Assembly (NCBI RefSeq): GCF_034096925.1
Contig: NZ_JAWZSQ010000014.1
Span: forward strand, 1-64,000
Source of the DNA: Patulibacter defluvii
Lineage (GTDB): Bacteria > Actinomycetota > Thermoleophilia > Solirubrobacterales > Solirubrobacteraceae
Reading direction: 5' to 3'
Length of the DNA stretch: 64,000 nt
A model generated the notes under the pieces. The model saw only the letters and a program-made list of their open reading frames with translations. It did not search any database and had not been told where the DNA came from. The position numbers and the translations under genes were made by a program. Numbering within the stretch: the first letter of the stretch is position 1; each line of letters opens with the position of its first letter. Below are positions 15,628-24,749 of this stretch, one piece after another.

Positions 15628-17187
15628 CTACGCCGTTCCTCCCGTGACGAACGCGGCGGCGAGCTCGCCGACCGCCTTGACGCGCACGCGCGTCATCGAT
15701 TCCTCCATGTACGGCACCGGTACGTCCTCGATCTCCACGATCCGGACGCTGTCGGCGCGCGCGCCGTTGGCCGTCGCGCGCTCGATCGCCTCGCCGCGGG
15801 CGGCGGCCAGGATCTGCTCGCGGCCCTCGGCCAGCGGGGCGATCCGGTCGACCTCGCCGCTGACCTGGGCGATCGCCGCCCCGACCGCGTTGGCGACCTC
15901 GAAGTGCTCGGGCCGCAGCACCTCCGAGGCCCCGGCCAGCTGCTCCGGGACCAGGATGCTGCCGCCGCCGACCACGATCAGCGGCTCCGGGTCGCGGGCC
16001 AGCTTCATCCGGTCGAGCGCGTCCTCGGTCATCGCCCGCATCGCGGTCAGCGCCCGCTCGACCAGCGCCGGATCGAGGTCGGCCACGCGCTCGGCGTCGC
16101 CGACCGTCGCCCGCCCGCCCGCCACCGCGACGTCGGTCGCGGTCAGCACGTCGCCGCCGAAGACCCGCGCCCGCTCGGTGATCGCGTAGCCGACGCTGTC
16201 GGGCCCGACCCGCGGCTCGTCGCCGCGCAGGATCGTGCCGCCGCCGAGCCCGAACGAGATCAGGTCCGGCATCCGGAAGCTCGTGCGGACGTCGGCGAAG
16301 GTCGCCCCGACCGCCGACTCGCGCGGGAAGCCGCCGACCAGCGCGCCGATGTCGGAGGTCGTGCCCCCGACGTCGAGCACCAGCGCGTCCTGCCGGCCCG
16401 AGAGGAACGCCGCCCCGCGCATGCTGTTGGTCGGGCCCGACGCGAAGGTCAGGACCGGGAACCGCTCGGCCAGGTCGGCCGACATCAGCGTGCCGTCGTT
16501 CTGGGTCAGGTAGAGCGTGGCGTCGATCGCCAGCTCGCGGAGGCTGGCCCGGAACGAGGCGACGGTCGCCGCCGCCAGCGGCCGCAGCGAGGCGTTGATC
16601 GCCGTCGCGTTCTCGCGCTCCAGCAGCCCCAGCCGGCCGATCTCGTGCGACAGCGTCACCGTCAGGCCCGGGGCGCGCTCGGCGACCAGGGCCCCGACCC
16701 GCTGCTCGATCTGGGGCGCGATCGGGGCGAAGACCGCGGCCACGGCCAGCGACTCGACCCCGGCCGCGACCAGCTCGTCGACGACCCCGGCGATCTCGTG
16801 CGGGTCGAGCGGCGCCAGCTCGCGGCCGTCGAACTCGTTGCCGCCGTGGACCAGCCGCGCCTCGCCGCCGATCGCCTGCCGCAGGTCGGCCGGCCAGTCC
16901 TCGAACGGCGCGACCGCCAGCGTCGCCGGCAGCCCGACCCGCAGGATCGCGGTCGGGGCCAGCCGCCGGCGCTCGATCACCGCGTTGGTGAAGTGGGTGG
17001 TACCGATCATCACCGCCCCGAGGTCGGCGCGGTCGACCCCGGACGAGGCCAGCAGCGCCTCGATCGCGGTCACGATCCCGCCGGTTACGTCGGCGGTCGT
17101 CGCGGTCTTCGTCTTGGCCAGCACGGACGCGCCGTCCATCAGGACGGCGTCGGTGTTCGTGCCGCCGACGTCGATCCCGATCCTCAT
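15628..17187 (-). CDS. hydantoinase/oxoprolinase A-type protein (HyuA-like)
   Basis: A 519-residue ATP-dependent amidohydrolase subunit of the HyuA/5-oxoprolinase family. It starts MRIGIDVGGTNTDAVL, an actin-like phosphate loop, then ATTADVTGGIV, GTTHFTNAVIER, and in the second half LVLDVGGTTSDIG and GLGGGTILRG. Known members need a HyuB partner to open hydantoin or oxoproline rings using ATP; no HyuB is visible here, and a DUF917 gene sits where a partner might be. At about 520 residues it is the short form seen in HyuA-DUF917 pairs. The 4-bp overlap with the DUF917 gene supports a shared complex. Confidence 0.87.
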   Translation of the reverse strand: MRIGIDVGGTNTDAVLMDGASVLAKTKTATTADVTGGIVTAIEALLASSGVDRADLGAVMIGTTHFTNAVIERRRLAPTAILRVGLPATLAVAPFEDWPADLRQAIGGEARLVHGGNEFDGRELAPLDPHEIAGVVDELVAAGVESLAVAAVFAPIAPQIEQRVGALVAERAPGLTVTLSHEIGRLGLLERENATAINASLRPLAAATVASFRASLRELAIDATLYLTQNDGTLMSADLAERFPVLTFASGPTNSMRGAAFLSGRQDALVLDVGGTTSDIGALVGGFPRESAVGATFADVRTSFRMPDLISFGLGGGTILRGDEPRVGPDSVGYAITERARVFGGDVLTATDVAVAGGRATVGDAERVADLDPALVERALTAMRAMTEDALDRMKLARDPEPLIVVGGGSILVPEQLAGASEVLRPEHFEVANAVGAAIAQVSGEVDRIAPLAEGREQILAAARGEAIERATANGARADSVRIVEIEDVPVPYMEESMTRVRVKAVGELAAAFVTGGTA

Positions 17188-18272
17188 CGGACCACCTCCA
17201 TCGGCTCGAACGGCAGGTCGTAGCCGAAGGCCTGCGGGCCGACGACCTCCAGTGCCTCGGGCGTCCGCAGCAGCTCCGAGCAGGGGATGCCCAGGACCAC
17301 TACCCGGTAGCCGTAGCGCAGCATCTCGGTCGTCACCGGCTCGCCGTCCTCGCGGTTGACGATGCAGATCAGGTCGGGGACGGTGGCGACCACCTCGCCG
17401 TCGCGCCAGGCGACCAGGTTCTCGTTCTGGAACGAGACGGTCATCCGCGCGCCGGCGTCGGCGTCGGTGCCCTCCAGCTCGACCTGGCCGCGGACCCAGC
17501 CGTCGGCGGTCCGGCGGTCGACGTCGACGATCTTGCCCTCGAACAGGGTCCGGCCGCCGGTCGCGTCGAGGATCCCGGCGACCGCGTCCTCCTCGCGGCC
17601 GGCGCGGGCCGCGCGGACCCGGTCGCCGAGCCGGCGGGCGCCGCTGAGGGTGCCGCCGATCGCGGTCCGCTTGACCTCGCTGCCCGACATCGAGAAGACC
17701 GCGCAGCCGGCGAAGCCGCCCATCTGGACGGCGGCCGAGCGCGACAGCCGCTCCAGCCAGTGGACGTCGACCCCGCTCGGGTAGACGATCTGGTTGCCCT
17801 TCTCGTCGGCGACCGCGCAGGGGAAGCAGTCGACGCCGTAGATGTGGTACGTGATCATCGGCAGGGTCGGGAAGGCGCGGCCCATCCCGTCGCCGTCGAT
17901 CACCGGGATCCCCAGGTGGGCGGCGACGATCATCGGCTCGATCGAGTTGCCGCCGCCGATCTCGGCCGGGATCACCGCGTCGACCTCGTGGCCGAGCACG
18001 CTCTGGAGCGCCCGCACGGCGTCGGTCGTCTCGGTCCCGCGCGGCAGCTTCTCGATCCCGATCGTCGGCGCGCCCATCTGGCCGACCGTGCAGACGCGCC
18101 ACTCGTCCGGCACGTCCTCGAGCGCGATCACCTCGACCTCGAGGCCCTGCCGCAGCAGCGCCCGCGCGGTCAGCTTGCCGATGTACGGGTTGCCCCCGCC
18201 ACCGGTCCCGAGGATGCCGGCGCCGATGACGATCGACTCGAGCGCCTCGTCGTCGACTCGCCAGTTGCTCAT
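17184..18272 (-). CDS. DUF917 family protein (S-methyl thiohydantoin desulfurase-like fold)
   Basis: A 362-residue DUF917 protein. It shows the glycine-rich N-terminal GAGILGTGGGGNPYIGK, followed by IPAEIGGGNSIEPM, IDGDGMGRAFP and GVDCFPCAV. This family is nearly always beside HyuA-like genes and has been linked to hydantoin or methylthiohydantoin breakdown. The ATG at 18272 overlaps the racemase stop by 4 bp. Likely acts with the HyuA-like protein on a cyclic amide. Exact chemistry unknown. Confidence 0.85.
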   Translation of the reverse strand: MSNWRVDDEALESIVIGAGILGTGGGGNPYIGKLTARALLRQGLEVEVIALEDVPDEWRVCTVGQMGAPTIGIEKLPRGTETTDAVRALQSVLGHEVDAVIPAEIGGGNSIEPMIVAAHLGIPVIDGDGMGRAFPTLPMITYHIYGVDCFPCAVADEKGNQIVYPSGVDVHWLERLSRSAAVQMGGFAGCAVFSMSGSEVKRTAIGGTLSGARRLGDRVRAARAGREEDAVAGILDATGGRTLFEGKIVDVDRRTADGWVRGQVELEGTDADAGARMTVSFQNENLVAWRDGEVVATVPDLICIVNREDGEPVTTEMLRYGYRVVVLGIPCSELLRTPEALEVVGPQAFGYDLPFEPMEVVR

Positions 18273-18973
18273 CGCACCTCCGTGCGCCAGGCGGGCAGGG
18301 CGTAGGCCGACCCGCTGTGGTGGACTCCGCCGATCGCCTGCGCCACGACCGCGCCGACGGCGGCCAGGGTCGGGTCGATCACGGGAACGTCGTGGTCGGC
18401 GAGCGCAGCGCGGAAGCCGCGGGTGACGCCGCACATGCCGGTGCAGCCGAGGATGATCGCGTGAGCGCCGTCCTCGGCCAGGGCCCGCTGCGCCTGCTCG
18501 ACCAGCCCGGCCGTCAGCCGCTCGTGGTCGCGCAGCTCGGCGACCGGCATCTCGACCGAGCGGACCGACGCCAGCCGCTCGCGGCCGACGTAGGCGTGGG
18601 CTTGGTCGACGACGATCGGGGCGCCGCTGGCCGCCGGCAGGATCACCGAGAAGCGGTCGCCGAGCGTCGCCGCCAGCGTCATCGCGCTCTGGGCCGGCGC
18701 CGCGACCGGCACCCGCACCAGCTCGCGGGCAGGGCCGAGGCCGGGATCCATGAAGCAGTTGAGGACGATCCCGTCGACCCCGTCGGCCGCCGCCGCCACG
18801 ACCTCGTCGAGCATCGCCGGGACCGCGCGGGCCGAGTCGGCGCGGCACTCGATCGAGGACGGGCCCGCCTCCAGCCAGCGGACGTCGGCGGTCGCGAACG
18901 GCGGCAGCTCGGGCACCGCGTCGGGGTCGAGCGCGCCCTCGACGACCGGGTTGACGATCGCGATCCGCACCAT
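18269..18973 (-). CDS. Asp/Glu/hydantoin racemase family protein
   Basis: A 234-residue cofactor-independent racemase-fold protein. The two catalytic cysteines of the family are visible in IVLNCFMDPG and in IILGCTGMCG, one in each half. Members racemise hydantoins, aspartate or glutamate, or isomerise maleate. In this operon racemisation of a substituted hydantoin or similar amide before ring opening is the simplest reading. The start ATG shares one base with the stop of the ATPase gene (TGATG). Confidence 0.87.
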   Translation of the reverse strand: MVRIAIVNPVVEGALDPDAVPELPPFATADVRWLEAGPSSIECRADSARAVPAMLDEVVAAAADGVDGIVLNCFMDPGLGPARELVRVPVAAPAQSAMTLAATLGDRFSVILPAASGAPIVVDQAHAYVGRERLASVRSVEMPVAELRDHERLTAGLVEQAQRALAEDGAHAIILGCTGMCGVTRGFRAALADHDVPVIDPTLAAVGAVVAQAIGGVHHSGSAYALPAWRTEVR

Positions 18974-19959
18974 CAGTCCTCCTCCTCCGCGCGCAGCTCC
19001 TCGACCCGCAGGCAGGCGACGTCGCGGTCGGCGACCGCCCGCAGCGGCGGGCTGGCGGCCGAGCAGCGCGCGTCGGCGTGCGGGCAGCGGGGGTGGAAGC
19101 GGCAGCCCTCGGGCGGCGCGTCGGCCCGCGGCACCGCGCTGGTGGCGACCGCGGCGCGGGTCCGCCGGCGGGTCGGGTCGGGGCGCGGCATCGACCGCAG
19201 CAGCAGCTGGGTGTAGGGGTGCGCCGGGTCGCGGAAGACCCGCTCGGCCGGCCCGTGCTCGACGATCTCCCCCAGGTACATGACGGCGACCTCGTCGCTC
19301 ATCGTCCGCACCACGCCGAGGTCGTGGGAGATGAAGACGTAGGTCAGTCCCAGCTCGTCCTGGAGATCCTTCAGCAGGTTGAGGATCTGGGCCTGGACCG
19401 AGACGTCGAGCGCCGAGGTCGGCTCGTCGAGCACGATCACGTCCGGCTCGGTGGCGAGCGCGCGGGCGATCACCACCCGCTGGCGCTGGCCGCCCGACAG
19501 CTCGTGCGGGTAGCGCTGGAGGTGCTCGCGACCGAGGCCGCAGCGGCCGACCAGCTCGGCGACCCGCTCGTGGACCTGCTCGCCGCGGGCGAGCCCGTTG
19601 ACCCGCAGCGGCTCGGCCACCGCCTGCTCGACCGTCAGCCGCGGGTCGAGCGAGGACTGGGTGTCCTGGAAGACCATCTGGACCTTCGGCCGCAGCGCCG
19701 CCCAGGCCCGGCGGTCGAGCGACTGGACGTCGACCCCGTCCAGCTCGACCCGGCCCTCGGTCGGGTCGAGCAGCCGGACCATGATCCGGCCGAGCGTGGT
19801 CTTGCCGCAGCCGGACTCGCCGACCAGGCCGAGGGTCCGGCCGCCGGCGACGCCGACGTCGGCGCGGTCGATCGCGTGGACGTGGCCGACGGTGCGGCCG
19901 AGCAGCCCGCCGCGGATCGGGAACCGCTGGCGGACGTCGTGGACGCGCAGCTCGGTCAT
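18973..19959 (-). CDS. oligopeptide/dipeptide ABC transporter ATP-binding protein (DppF type)
   Basis: A 328-residue ATPase of the Dpp/Opp family. Walker A is GESGCGKTT, the signature LSGGQRQRVVIARAL, Walker B VIVLDEPTSALDVS. It ends with an oligopeptide-transporter C-terminal motif including CRFHPRCPHADARC, whose cysteines can bind an iron-sulfur cluster in DppD/F proteins. The start ATG at 19959 overlaps the permease stop. Its partner ATPase (DppD type) is encoded on the other side of the divergent promoter at 23742-24749. Confidence 0.9.
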   Translation of the reverse strand: MTELRVHDVRQRFPIRGGLLGRTVGHVHAIDRADVGVAGGRTLGLVGESGCGKTTLGRIMVRLLDPTEGRVELDGVDVQSLDRRAWAALRPKVQMVFQDTQSSLDPRLTVEQAVAEPLRVNGLARGEQVHERVAELVGRCGLGREHLQRYPHELSGGQRQRVVIARALATEPDVIVLDEPTSALDVSVQAQILNLLKDLQDELGLTYVFISHDLGVVRTMSDEVAVMYLGEIVEHGPAERVFRDPAHPYTQLLLRSMPRPDPTRRRTRAAVATSAVPRADAPPEGCRFHPRCPHADARCSAASPPLRAVADRDVACLRVEELRAEEED

Positions 19960-20846
19960 CGCCGGGACCTCGGGTCGAGGATGTCGCGCAGCCCGTCGCC
20001 GGCGAGGTTGAAGGCGAGCACGGTCAGCACGATCGCCAGACCGGGGAAGCCGGCGACCCACCACGAGCTCATGAAGACCTCGCGGCCGTCGTTGATCATC
20101 GTCCCCCACTCCGGGGTCGGGATCGAGACGCCGACGCCGAGGAAGCCGAGGCTGGCCGCCAGCAGGACGGTGAAGCCGAGGTCCTGCGAGGCCTGCACGA
20201 TCACCGGCGCGATGCTGTTGGGCAGGATGTGGCGGCGGATGATCCGCCAGCGCGAGGCGCCGCCGACGCGGGCCGCCTCGACGTAGCCCTCGTGCCGCAC
20301 CGACAGCACCACCGAGCGGACCAGCCGCGCGTACCAGGGCCAGCCGGCGATCGCGACCGCGATCACCACGTTCTGCATCCCGCCGCCGAGCGAGGCGGCG
20401 ACGGCCAGCGCCAGGACCAGCGTCGGGAAGGCCAGGAAGACGTCGGCGATCCGCATGATCACCGCGTCGACCCAGCCGCCGACGGTGCCGGCGATCAGCC
20501 CGATCGGGACCCCGACGGCCATGATCACGAGCACCGCGATGACGCCGATCCGGAGCGAGATCCGGGCCCCGTAGAGCACCCGCGCGAGGATGTCGCGGCC
20601 GGCGTCGTCGGTCCCGAAGGGGTGCGCCCAGCTCGGCGCCTGGAGCGCCTCGAGGATGTTCGGCTTGACCGGGTCGTAGGGGGTCAGCAGCGGGGCCAGC
20701 AGCGCGACGAGCACCAGCAGCGCGACCAGGCCGAGCCCGGTCAGCGTCAGCGGGTTCGCCTTCAGCAGCTCCCAGCTCTCGCGGCGGCGGCGGGCGCGGC
20801 GGGCGCGGACGAGCGCACGCCGATCGGCGGGGGCGGTCAGCTCCAC
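19956..20846 (-). CDS. dipeptide/oligopeptide ABC transporter permease (DppC type)
   Basis: A 296-residue membrane protein. It has the DppC-type N-terminal extension with a single early helix (LTLTGLGLVALLVLVALLA), then HPFGTDDAGRDILARVLYGAR, the classical DppC start of the transport domain, and the EAA-loop region GYVEAARVGGASRWRIIRRHIL. It pairs with the DppB-type permease encoded one base upstream. Substrate is likely a peptide, or an amide resembling one. Confidence 0.9.
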   Translation of the reverse strand: MELTAPADRRALVRARRARRRRESWELLKANPLTLTGLGLVALLVLVALLAPLLTPYDPVKPNILEALQAPSWAHPFGTDDAGRDILARVLYGARISLRIGVIAVLVIMAVGVPIGLIAGTVGGWVDAVIMRIADVFLAFPTLVLALAVAASLGGGMQNVVIAVAIAGWPWYARLVRSVVLSVRHEGYVEAARVGGASRWRIIRRHILPNSIAPVIVQASQDLGFTVLLAASLGFLGVGVSIPTPEWGTMINDGREVFMSSWWVAGFPGLAIVLTVLAFNLAGDGLRDILDPRSRR

Positions 20847-20847
20847 G

Positions 20848-21861
20848 CTAGGCCTCCCGGAGCACGGGGTTGAGCACGAGGTAGAGGACGTCGACCACCA
20901 AGTTCGCGATCAGGTAGACGATCGCGAAGACCACGGTCACGCCCATGATCGCCGTGTAGTCGAGGTTGGTGATCGAGGTCGCGGCGTAGGTACCGAGCCC
21001 CGGCCAGCCGAAGACCCACTCGACCACCAGCGCGCCGCCGATCATCGACCCGAACAGCAGGCCGACGACGGTCACGGTCGGGATCATCGCGTTGCGCAGG
21101 GCGTGCTTGACGACCACCGTCCGCCACGGGATCCCGCGGGCGCGGGCGGCCCGGATGTAGTCCTTCTCGAGCACGTCGAGCATCGTCGCGCGGGTGATCC
21201 GGCCGACCCCGGCGATCCCCAGCAGCGCGAGCGTGAAGGCCGGCAGCAGCAGGTGCTTGAGCGATTCCCAGAACGCGCCCAGGTTGCCGCTCAGGAGGCT
21301 GTCGACGGTGAAGAAGCCGGTGATGTCGGAGGGCGGTGGCGAGCCGTCCCCCAGCCGCCCGGTGGCCGGCAGCCAGCCGAGCAGCTTGAAGAAGACGAGC
21401 TGCAGCACCAGCGCCAGCCAGAAGGTCGGCAGCGCCCCGCCGAGCACGACCACGAAGCGGGCGACGTGGTCGGTCGGGCGGTTGCGGCGGGCGGCGGCGA
21501 GCACGCCCATCGCGATCCCGATCAGCAGCATCAGCAGCAGCGACGCGGTCGCCAGCTCGAGCGTCGCCGGCAGCCGGGTGCCGATGTCGTCGGTGACCGG
21601 GTGGCGGGTCTGGATCGAGGTTCCCAGGTCGCCCTGCAGCAGCCGGCCGAGGTAGGCCACGTACTGCGTGACGAGCGGGTCGTCGAGCTTCCACTCGGCG
21701 CGGACGTTGGCGATCGTCTGCTGGTCCGCGTAGGGACCGGCGATCGCCCGCGCGGGATCGCCGGGGACGCTGCGGGTGATGGCGAAGGTGATCACCGTCA
21801 CCCCGATCAGGACCGGGATGACGACGATCAGCCGTCGCGCGACGAGGCCGAGGATCTTCAC
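20848..21861 (-). CDS. dipeptide/oligopeptide ABC transporter permease (DppB type)
   Basis: A 337-residue permease with the DppB N-terminus: one helix (IPVLIGVTVITFAITRSVPGD) followed by a periplasmic loop. The EAA-loop reads DYIRAARARGIPWRTVVVKH, then LRNAMIPTVTVVG. It sits between the binding-protein gene and DppC. The 40 bases before it contain a purine-rich stretch suitable as a ribosome site. Confidence 0.9.
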   Translation of the reverse strand: MKILGLVARRLIVVIPVLIGVTVITFAITRSVPGDPARAIAGPYADQQTIANVRAEWKLDDPLVTQYVAYLGRLLQGDLGTSIQTRHPVTDDIGTRLPATLELATASLLLMLLIGIAMGVLAAARRNRPTDHVARFVVVLGGALPTFWLALVLQLVFFKLLGWLPATGRLGDGSPPPSDITGFFTVDSLLSGNLGAFWESLKHLLLPAFTLALLGIAGVGRITRATMLDVLEKDYIRAARARGIPWRTVVVKHALRNAMIPTVTVVGLLFGSMIGGALVVEWVFGWPGLGTYAATSITNLDYTAIMGVTVVFAIVYLIANLVVDVLYLVLNPVLREA

Positions 21862-21901
21862 GGCGCCGGGCGGTGGTGGAGGATCATCGGCCGCCGCTCG
21901 C

Positions 21902-23557
21902 TCAGGACTTGGACAGCGCCCAGAAGTCGAGCAGGCCGTTGTAGTACGGGTTGTAGACGTAACCGACGACGTTCTTGCGCATCGGCGTCAGGTAGCGCGG
22001 CTGGTCGATCCAGATCGCCGGCACGTCCTTGGCGATCCGCTCGATCAGCTGCTCGTAGAGGGTCACGCGCTTGGCGTGGTCCATCTCGTTGCCGGCGTCG
22101 GCGATCAGCTGGTCGCTCTCCTTGGTGCCCCAGCCCGGGTTGATGACGGTGATCGCGTCGGTGCTCCACCACATCAGGATGTCGCTGGGGTCGGGGATCG
22201 CCGCCCACATCTGGAAGCCGGCCAGGTCGAACGGCTTCTCGCCCTTCGGCTTGCTGAGCTTCGAGAACAGGACCGGCCAGGTGCTGATCGTCGTCTTGAC
22301 GTCGATCTTGGCCTCGGCCAGGCTCGACTGCAGGATCACCGCCAGGTTCTTCCACTGGTTGATGTCGGCGACGGCGAACTCGAGCGAGAAGCCGTTCGCG
22401 TAGCCGGCCTCGGCCAGCAGCTTCTTGGCGCCCTCGACGTCGCGGTCGAACTGCGGCACGGTCGACGGGATCGCCGGCCAGACGGTCGCCGGGATCGGCC
22501 CGCGGGCCCGCTCGGCGTCGCCGGCGTAGGCCTGCTGGATCGCCGCGTCGTAGTCGAACAGCTTCGCGATCGCCTGCCGCACGCGCGGGTCGTTGAGCGG
22601 CTTCTTGTCGGCGTTGAAGACGATCTGGTCGATCGTGGTCGTCGGCGCCGAGTCGATCCGGACGTTCTGGTCCTTCTTCAGCTGCTGGGTGACCTGGATC
22701 GGCAGCGCGTCGGCGGCCAGGTCGAGCTGGCCCTTGCCGAGCAGCAGCTGGGCGGTGCTCGGCTCCTTGATGATCTTCTGGACGTAGCGCTTGACGTGGT
22801 TGCCGTCCCAGCCGCGCCAGTAGTCCTCGTTGCGGTCGAAGGTGATCTGCTGGTCGTGGTCCCAGGCGTCCAGCTGGTAGGCGCCGGTGCCGCACTCGTG
22901 GTCGGTGAAGTAGTCCTTCGCCCAGTCGCCCTTCTTCTTCTCGTTCTTGGCGACGCAGGCCTTGCTCGGGCCCATGTAGACGCCGCGCTGACCGGCGAGG
23001 GTCGGCAGGAAGGTCGGGCTCGGCTCCTTCAGGTGGAAGACGACGGTCCGCGGGTCGGCGGCCTCGACGTCCTTCACGTTGGTCCAGTACTGGGCGGCAG
23101 GGGCCTTCATGCCCACGATCCGCTGCCAGGTGAAGCGGACCTCGCCGGCGTCGAACGGCGAGCCGTCGCGGAAGCGGACCCCGTCGCGCAGCTTGACGGT
23201 CACCGTGCGGCCGTCGGACGACTGCTTCCACGAGGTCGCCAGCGCCGGCTTCAGGTTGCCCTTGGCGTCGAGGTCGATCAGGCGGTCGTAGAAGGCGGTC
23301 AGCGTCTCGAGGCCGCCGCCGGTCGAGACCTGCTGCGCCGGATCGAGCGACGTCGGATCGTTGGCGCGGCTGATCGTCATCGTCGACGTGTCGCCGCCGC
23401 TGGCGGCGGTGGTCGATCCGGACGACCCCGCGTCGCCGGCGCTCGTCGCGTTCCCCCCGCCGCAGCCGGCGGCGGCCAGCGCCGCGGCGGTCGCGGCGGC
23501 CAGCGTGGCCAGCGGCACCAGTGGCCGGCGGCCCTGGCCCTTCGAGTACGTCAACAC
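21902..23557 (-). CDS. oligopeptide/dipeptide ABC transporter substrate-binding lipoprotein
   Basis: A 551-residue family-5 extracellular solute-binding protein. It has a signal peptide ending in a lipobox (ALAAAGC) with a Gly/Ser-rich tether, then the family-5 pattern TISRANDPTSLDPAQQVSTG. It uses GTG at 23557, preceded by a good ribosome site GGGAGAGG six bases away. It is the first gene of the leftward operon and defines the importer's specificity; family-5 proteins bind peptides, nickel, opines and other small compounds, so the ligand cannot be named. Confidence 0.9.
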   Translation of the reverse strand: MLTYSKGQGRRPLVPLATLAAATAAALAAAGCGGGNATSAGDAGSSGSTTAASGGDTSTMTISRANDPTSLDPAQQVSTGGGLETLTAFYDRLIDLDAKGNLKPALATSWKQSSDGRTVTVKLRDGVRFRDGSPFDAGEVRFTWQRIVGMKAPAAQYWTNVKDVEAADPRTVVFHLKEPSPTFLPTLAGQRGVYMGPSKACVAKNEKKKGDWAKDYFTDHECGTGAYQLDAWDHDQQITFDRNEDYWRGWDGNHVKRYVQKIIKEPSTAQLLLGKGQLDLAADALPIQVTQQLKKDQNVRIDSAPTTTIDQIVFNADKKPLNDPRVRQAIAKLFDYDAAIQQAYAGDAERARGPIPATVWPAIPSTVPQFDRDVEGAKKLLAEAGYANGFSLEFAVADINQWKNLAVILQSSLAEAKIDVKTTISTWPVLFSKLSKPKGEKPFDLAGFQMWAAIPDPSDILMWWSTDAITVINPGWGTKESDQLIADAGNEMDHAKRVTLYEQLIERIAKDVPAIWIDQPRYLTPMRKNVVGYVYNPYYNGLLDFWALSKS

Positions 23558-23618
23558 CTGTTGCCTCTCCCTGTCGGTGCGGCGCCGGAACTCGCTCTCC
23601 GGTGGCGCCGTTTTGGCA

Positions 23619-23648
23619 CGCTAACAGGACCATCCCTTGGTTTGCAAG
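23619..23648 (-). promoter_or_regulatory. promoter of the leftward oligopeptide/hydantoin operon
   Basis: On the minus strand TTGCAA and, 18 bases on, TAGCGT form a reasonable -35/-10 pair. The spacer contains ATGGTCC, one of the half-sites repeated in this divergent region. The transcript would carry a leader of some 55 bases with a normal ribosome site. Exact ends are approximate. Confidence 0.45.
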
Positions 23649-23685
23649 CGGACCATTATTAGGTCCAAAATTGCCCATCATGGGC
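23626..23685. promoter_or_regulatory. divergent-promoter operator cluster
   Basis: GGACCAT occurs at 23627-23633 and 23650-23656 (23 bp apart), and the second copy pairs with GGTCC at 23662-23666 as an inverted repeat with a 7-base AT-rich centre. A separate palindrome GCCCAT-C-ATGGGC lies at 23673-23685. These sites separate the two divergent operons (starts at 23557 and 23742), and the GntR/FCD regulator at 26130-26879 is the obvious candidate to bind them. On the plus strand TTGCCC (23671) and TACTAT (23696) could be a weak promoter with a long 19-base spacer. Confidence 0.55.
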
Positions 23686-23741
23686 CATTGATCTGTACTA
23701 TGGCCGCGGCCCGGACCGGGTCGAGGAGGAGACGAGAGACC

Positions 23742-24749
23742 ATGCCGCTGCTCGAGGTCGAAGGCCTGAAGACCCAGTTCACGACCCGCCACGGCGTGGT
23801 CCACGCCGTCGATGGCGTCGACCTGTCGCTCGACGCCGGCGAGACGCTGGCGATCGTCGGCGAGTCGGGCTGCGGCAAGTCGGCGACCGCGCTCTCGATC
23901 ATGGGCCTGCTGCCCGCCCCCCGCGGGCGGGTCGCGGCCGGCTCGATCCGCTTCGACGGCCGCGAGCTGGTCGGGCTCGAGGGCCGGGCGCTCGACCGGC
24001 TGCGGGGGCCGGAGATCGCGATGGTCTTCCAGGACCCGCTGACCTCGCTCAACCCGAGCTTCACCGTCGGCGCCCAGATCGTCGAGACGCTCCGCCGCCA
24101 CCTGCCGCTCGACAAGGCCGCCGCCCGCAAGCGCGCCGTCGAGCTGCTCGGCGAGACGCGGATCTCCAGCCCCGAGCGGCGGCTGGACGCCTATCCCCAC
24201 CAGCTCTCCGGCGGCATGCGGCAGCGGGTGATGATCGCGCTGGCGCTGGCCTGCAACCCACGGCTGCTGATCGCCGACGAGCCGACCACCGCGCTCGACG
24301 TGACCGTCCAGGCCGACATCCTCGGCCTGCTCGCCAGCCTCCGCGACGAGCACGGGATGGGGATGATCCTGATCACCCACGACATGGGCGTCGCGGCCGA
24401 GACCGCCGACCGGGTGGCGGTGATGTACGCCGGCCAGGTGGTCGAGCAGGCGCCGGTCGAGGCGCTCTTCGCCCGCCCCGAGCACCCCTACACCGAGGCG
24501 CTGCTGGGGGCGCTGCCGCCGCTCGACGGCGACGACGTCCGCCACGCCCGGCTGACCGCGATCCCCGGCCGCCCGCCGGACCTGATCGACCCGCCGGCGG
24601 CCTGCCGCTTCCGCGACCGCTGCCCGCACGCGGCGGCCGACGACGGCTGCGCGACCGCCGCCCCGCCGCTGCGCGAGCTGCGGCCCGGCCACTGGGTCCG
24701 CAGCGCCCATCCCGCCAGCGCCCGCCAGGGGACGGTCGTCGGTGCCTGA
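23742..24749 (+). CDS. oligopeptide/dipeptide ABC transporter ATP-binding protein (DppD type)
   Basis: A 335-residue ATPase. Walker A GESGCGKSA, signature LSGGMRQRVMIALAL, Walker B LLIADEPTTALDVT, and the C-terminal CRFRDRCPHAA motif of the Opp/Dpp family. The ATG at 23742 follows a purine-rich ribosome site (GAGGAGGAGA); the frame is open to 23637 but the upstream part is not protein-like. It completes the importer whose other four genes run the opposite way. Its stop overlaps the GTG of the M20 gene. Confidence 0.92.
   Translation: MPLLEVEGLKTQFTTRHGVVHAVDGVDLSLDAGETLAIVGESGCGKSATALSIMGLLPAPRGRVAAGSIRFDGRELVGLEGRALDRLRGPEIAMVFQDPLTSLNPSFTVGAQIVETLRRHLPLDKAAARKRAVELLGETRISSPERRLDAYPHQLSGGMRQRVMIALALACNPRLLIADEPTTALDVTVQADILGLLASLRDEHGMGMILITHDMGVAAETADRVAVMYAGQVVEQAPVEALFARPEHPYTEALLGALPPLDGDDVRHARLTAIPGRPPDLIDPPAACRFRDRCPHAAADDGCATAAPPLRELRPGHWVRSAHPASARQGTVVGA

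Noticed and set aside
14170..17223. A plus-strand frame of about 1000 codons starting in the 14166-14397 gap
   Set aside because: It is mostly antisense to the aminotransferase and HyuA-like genes and shows no recognisable domain. The gap itself holds no gene I can support.
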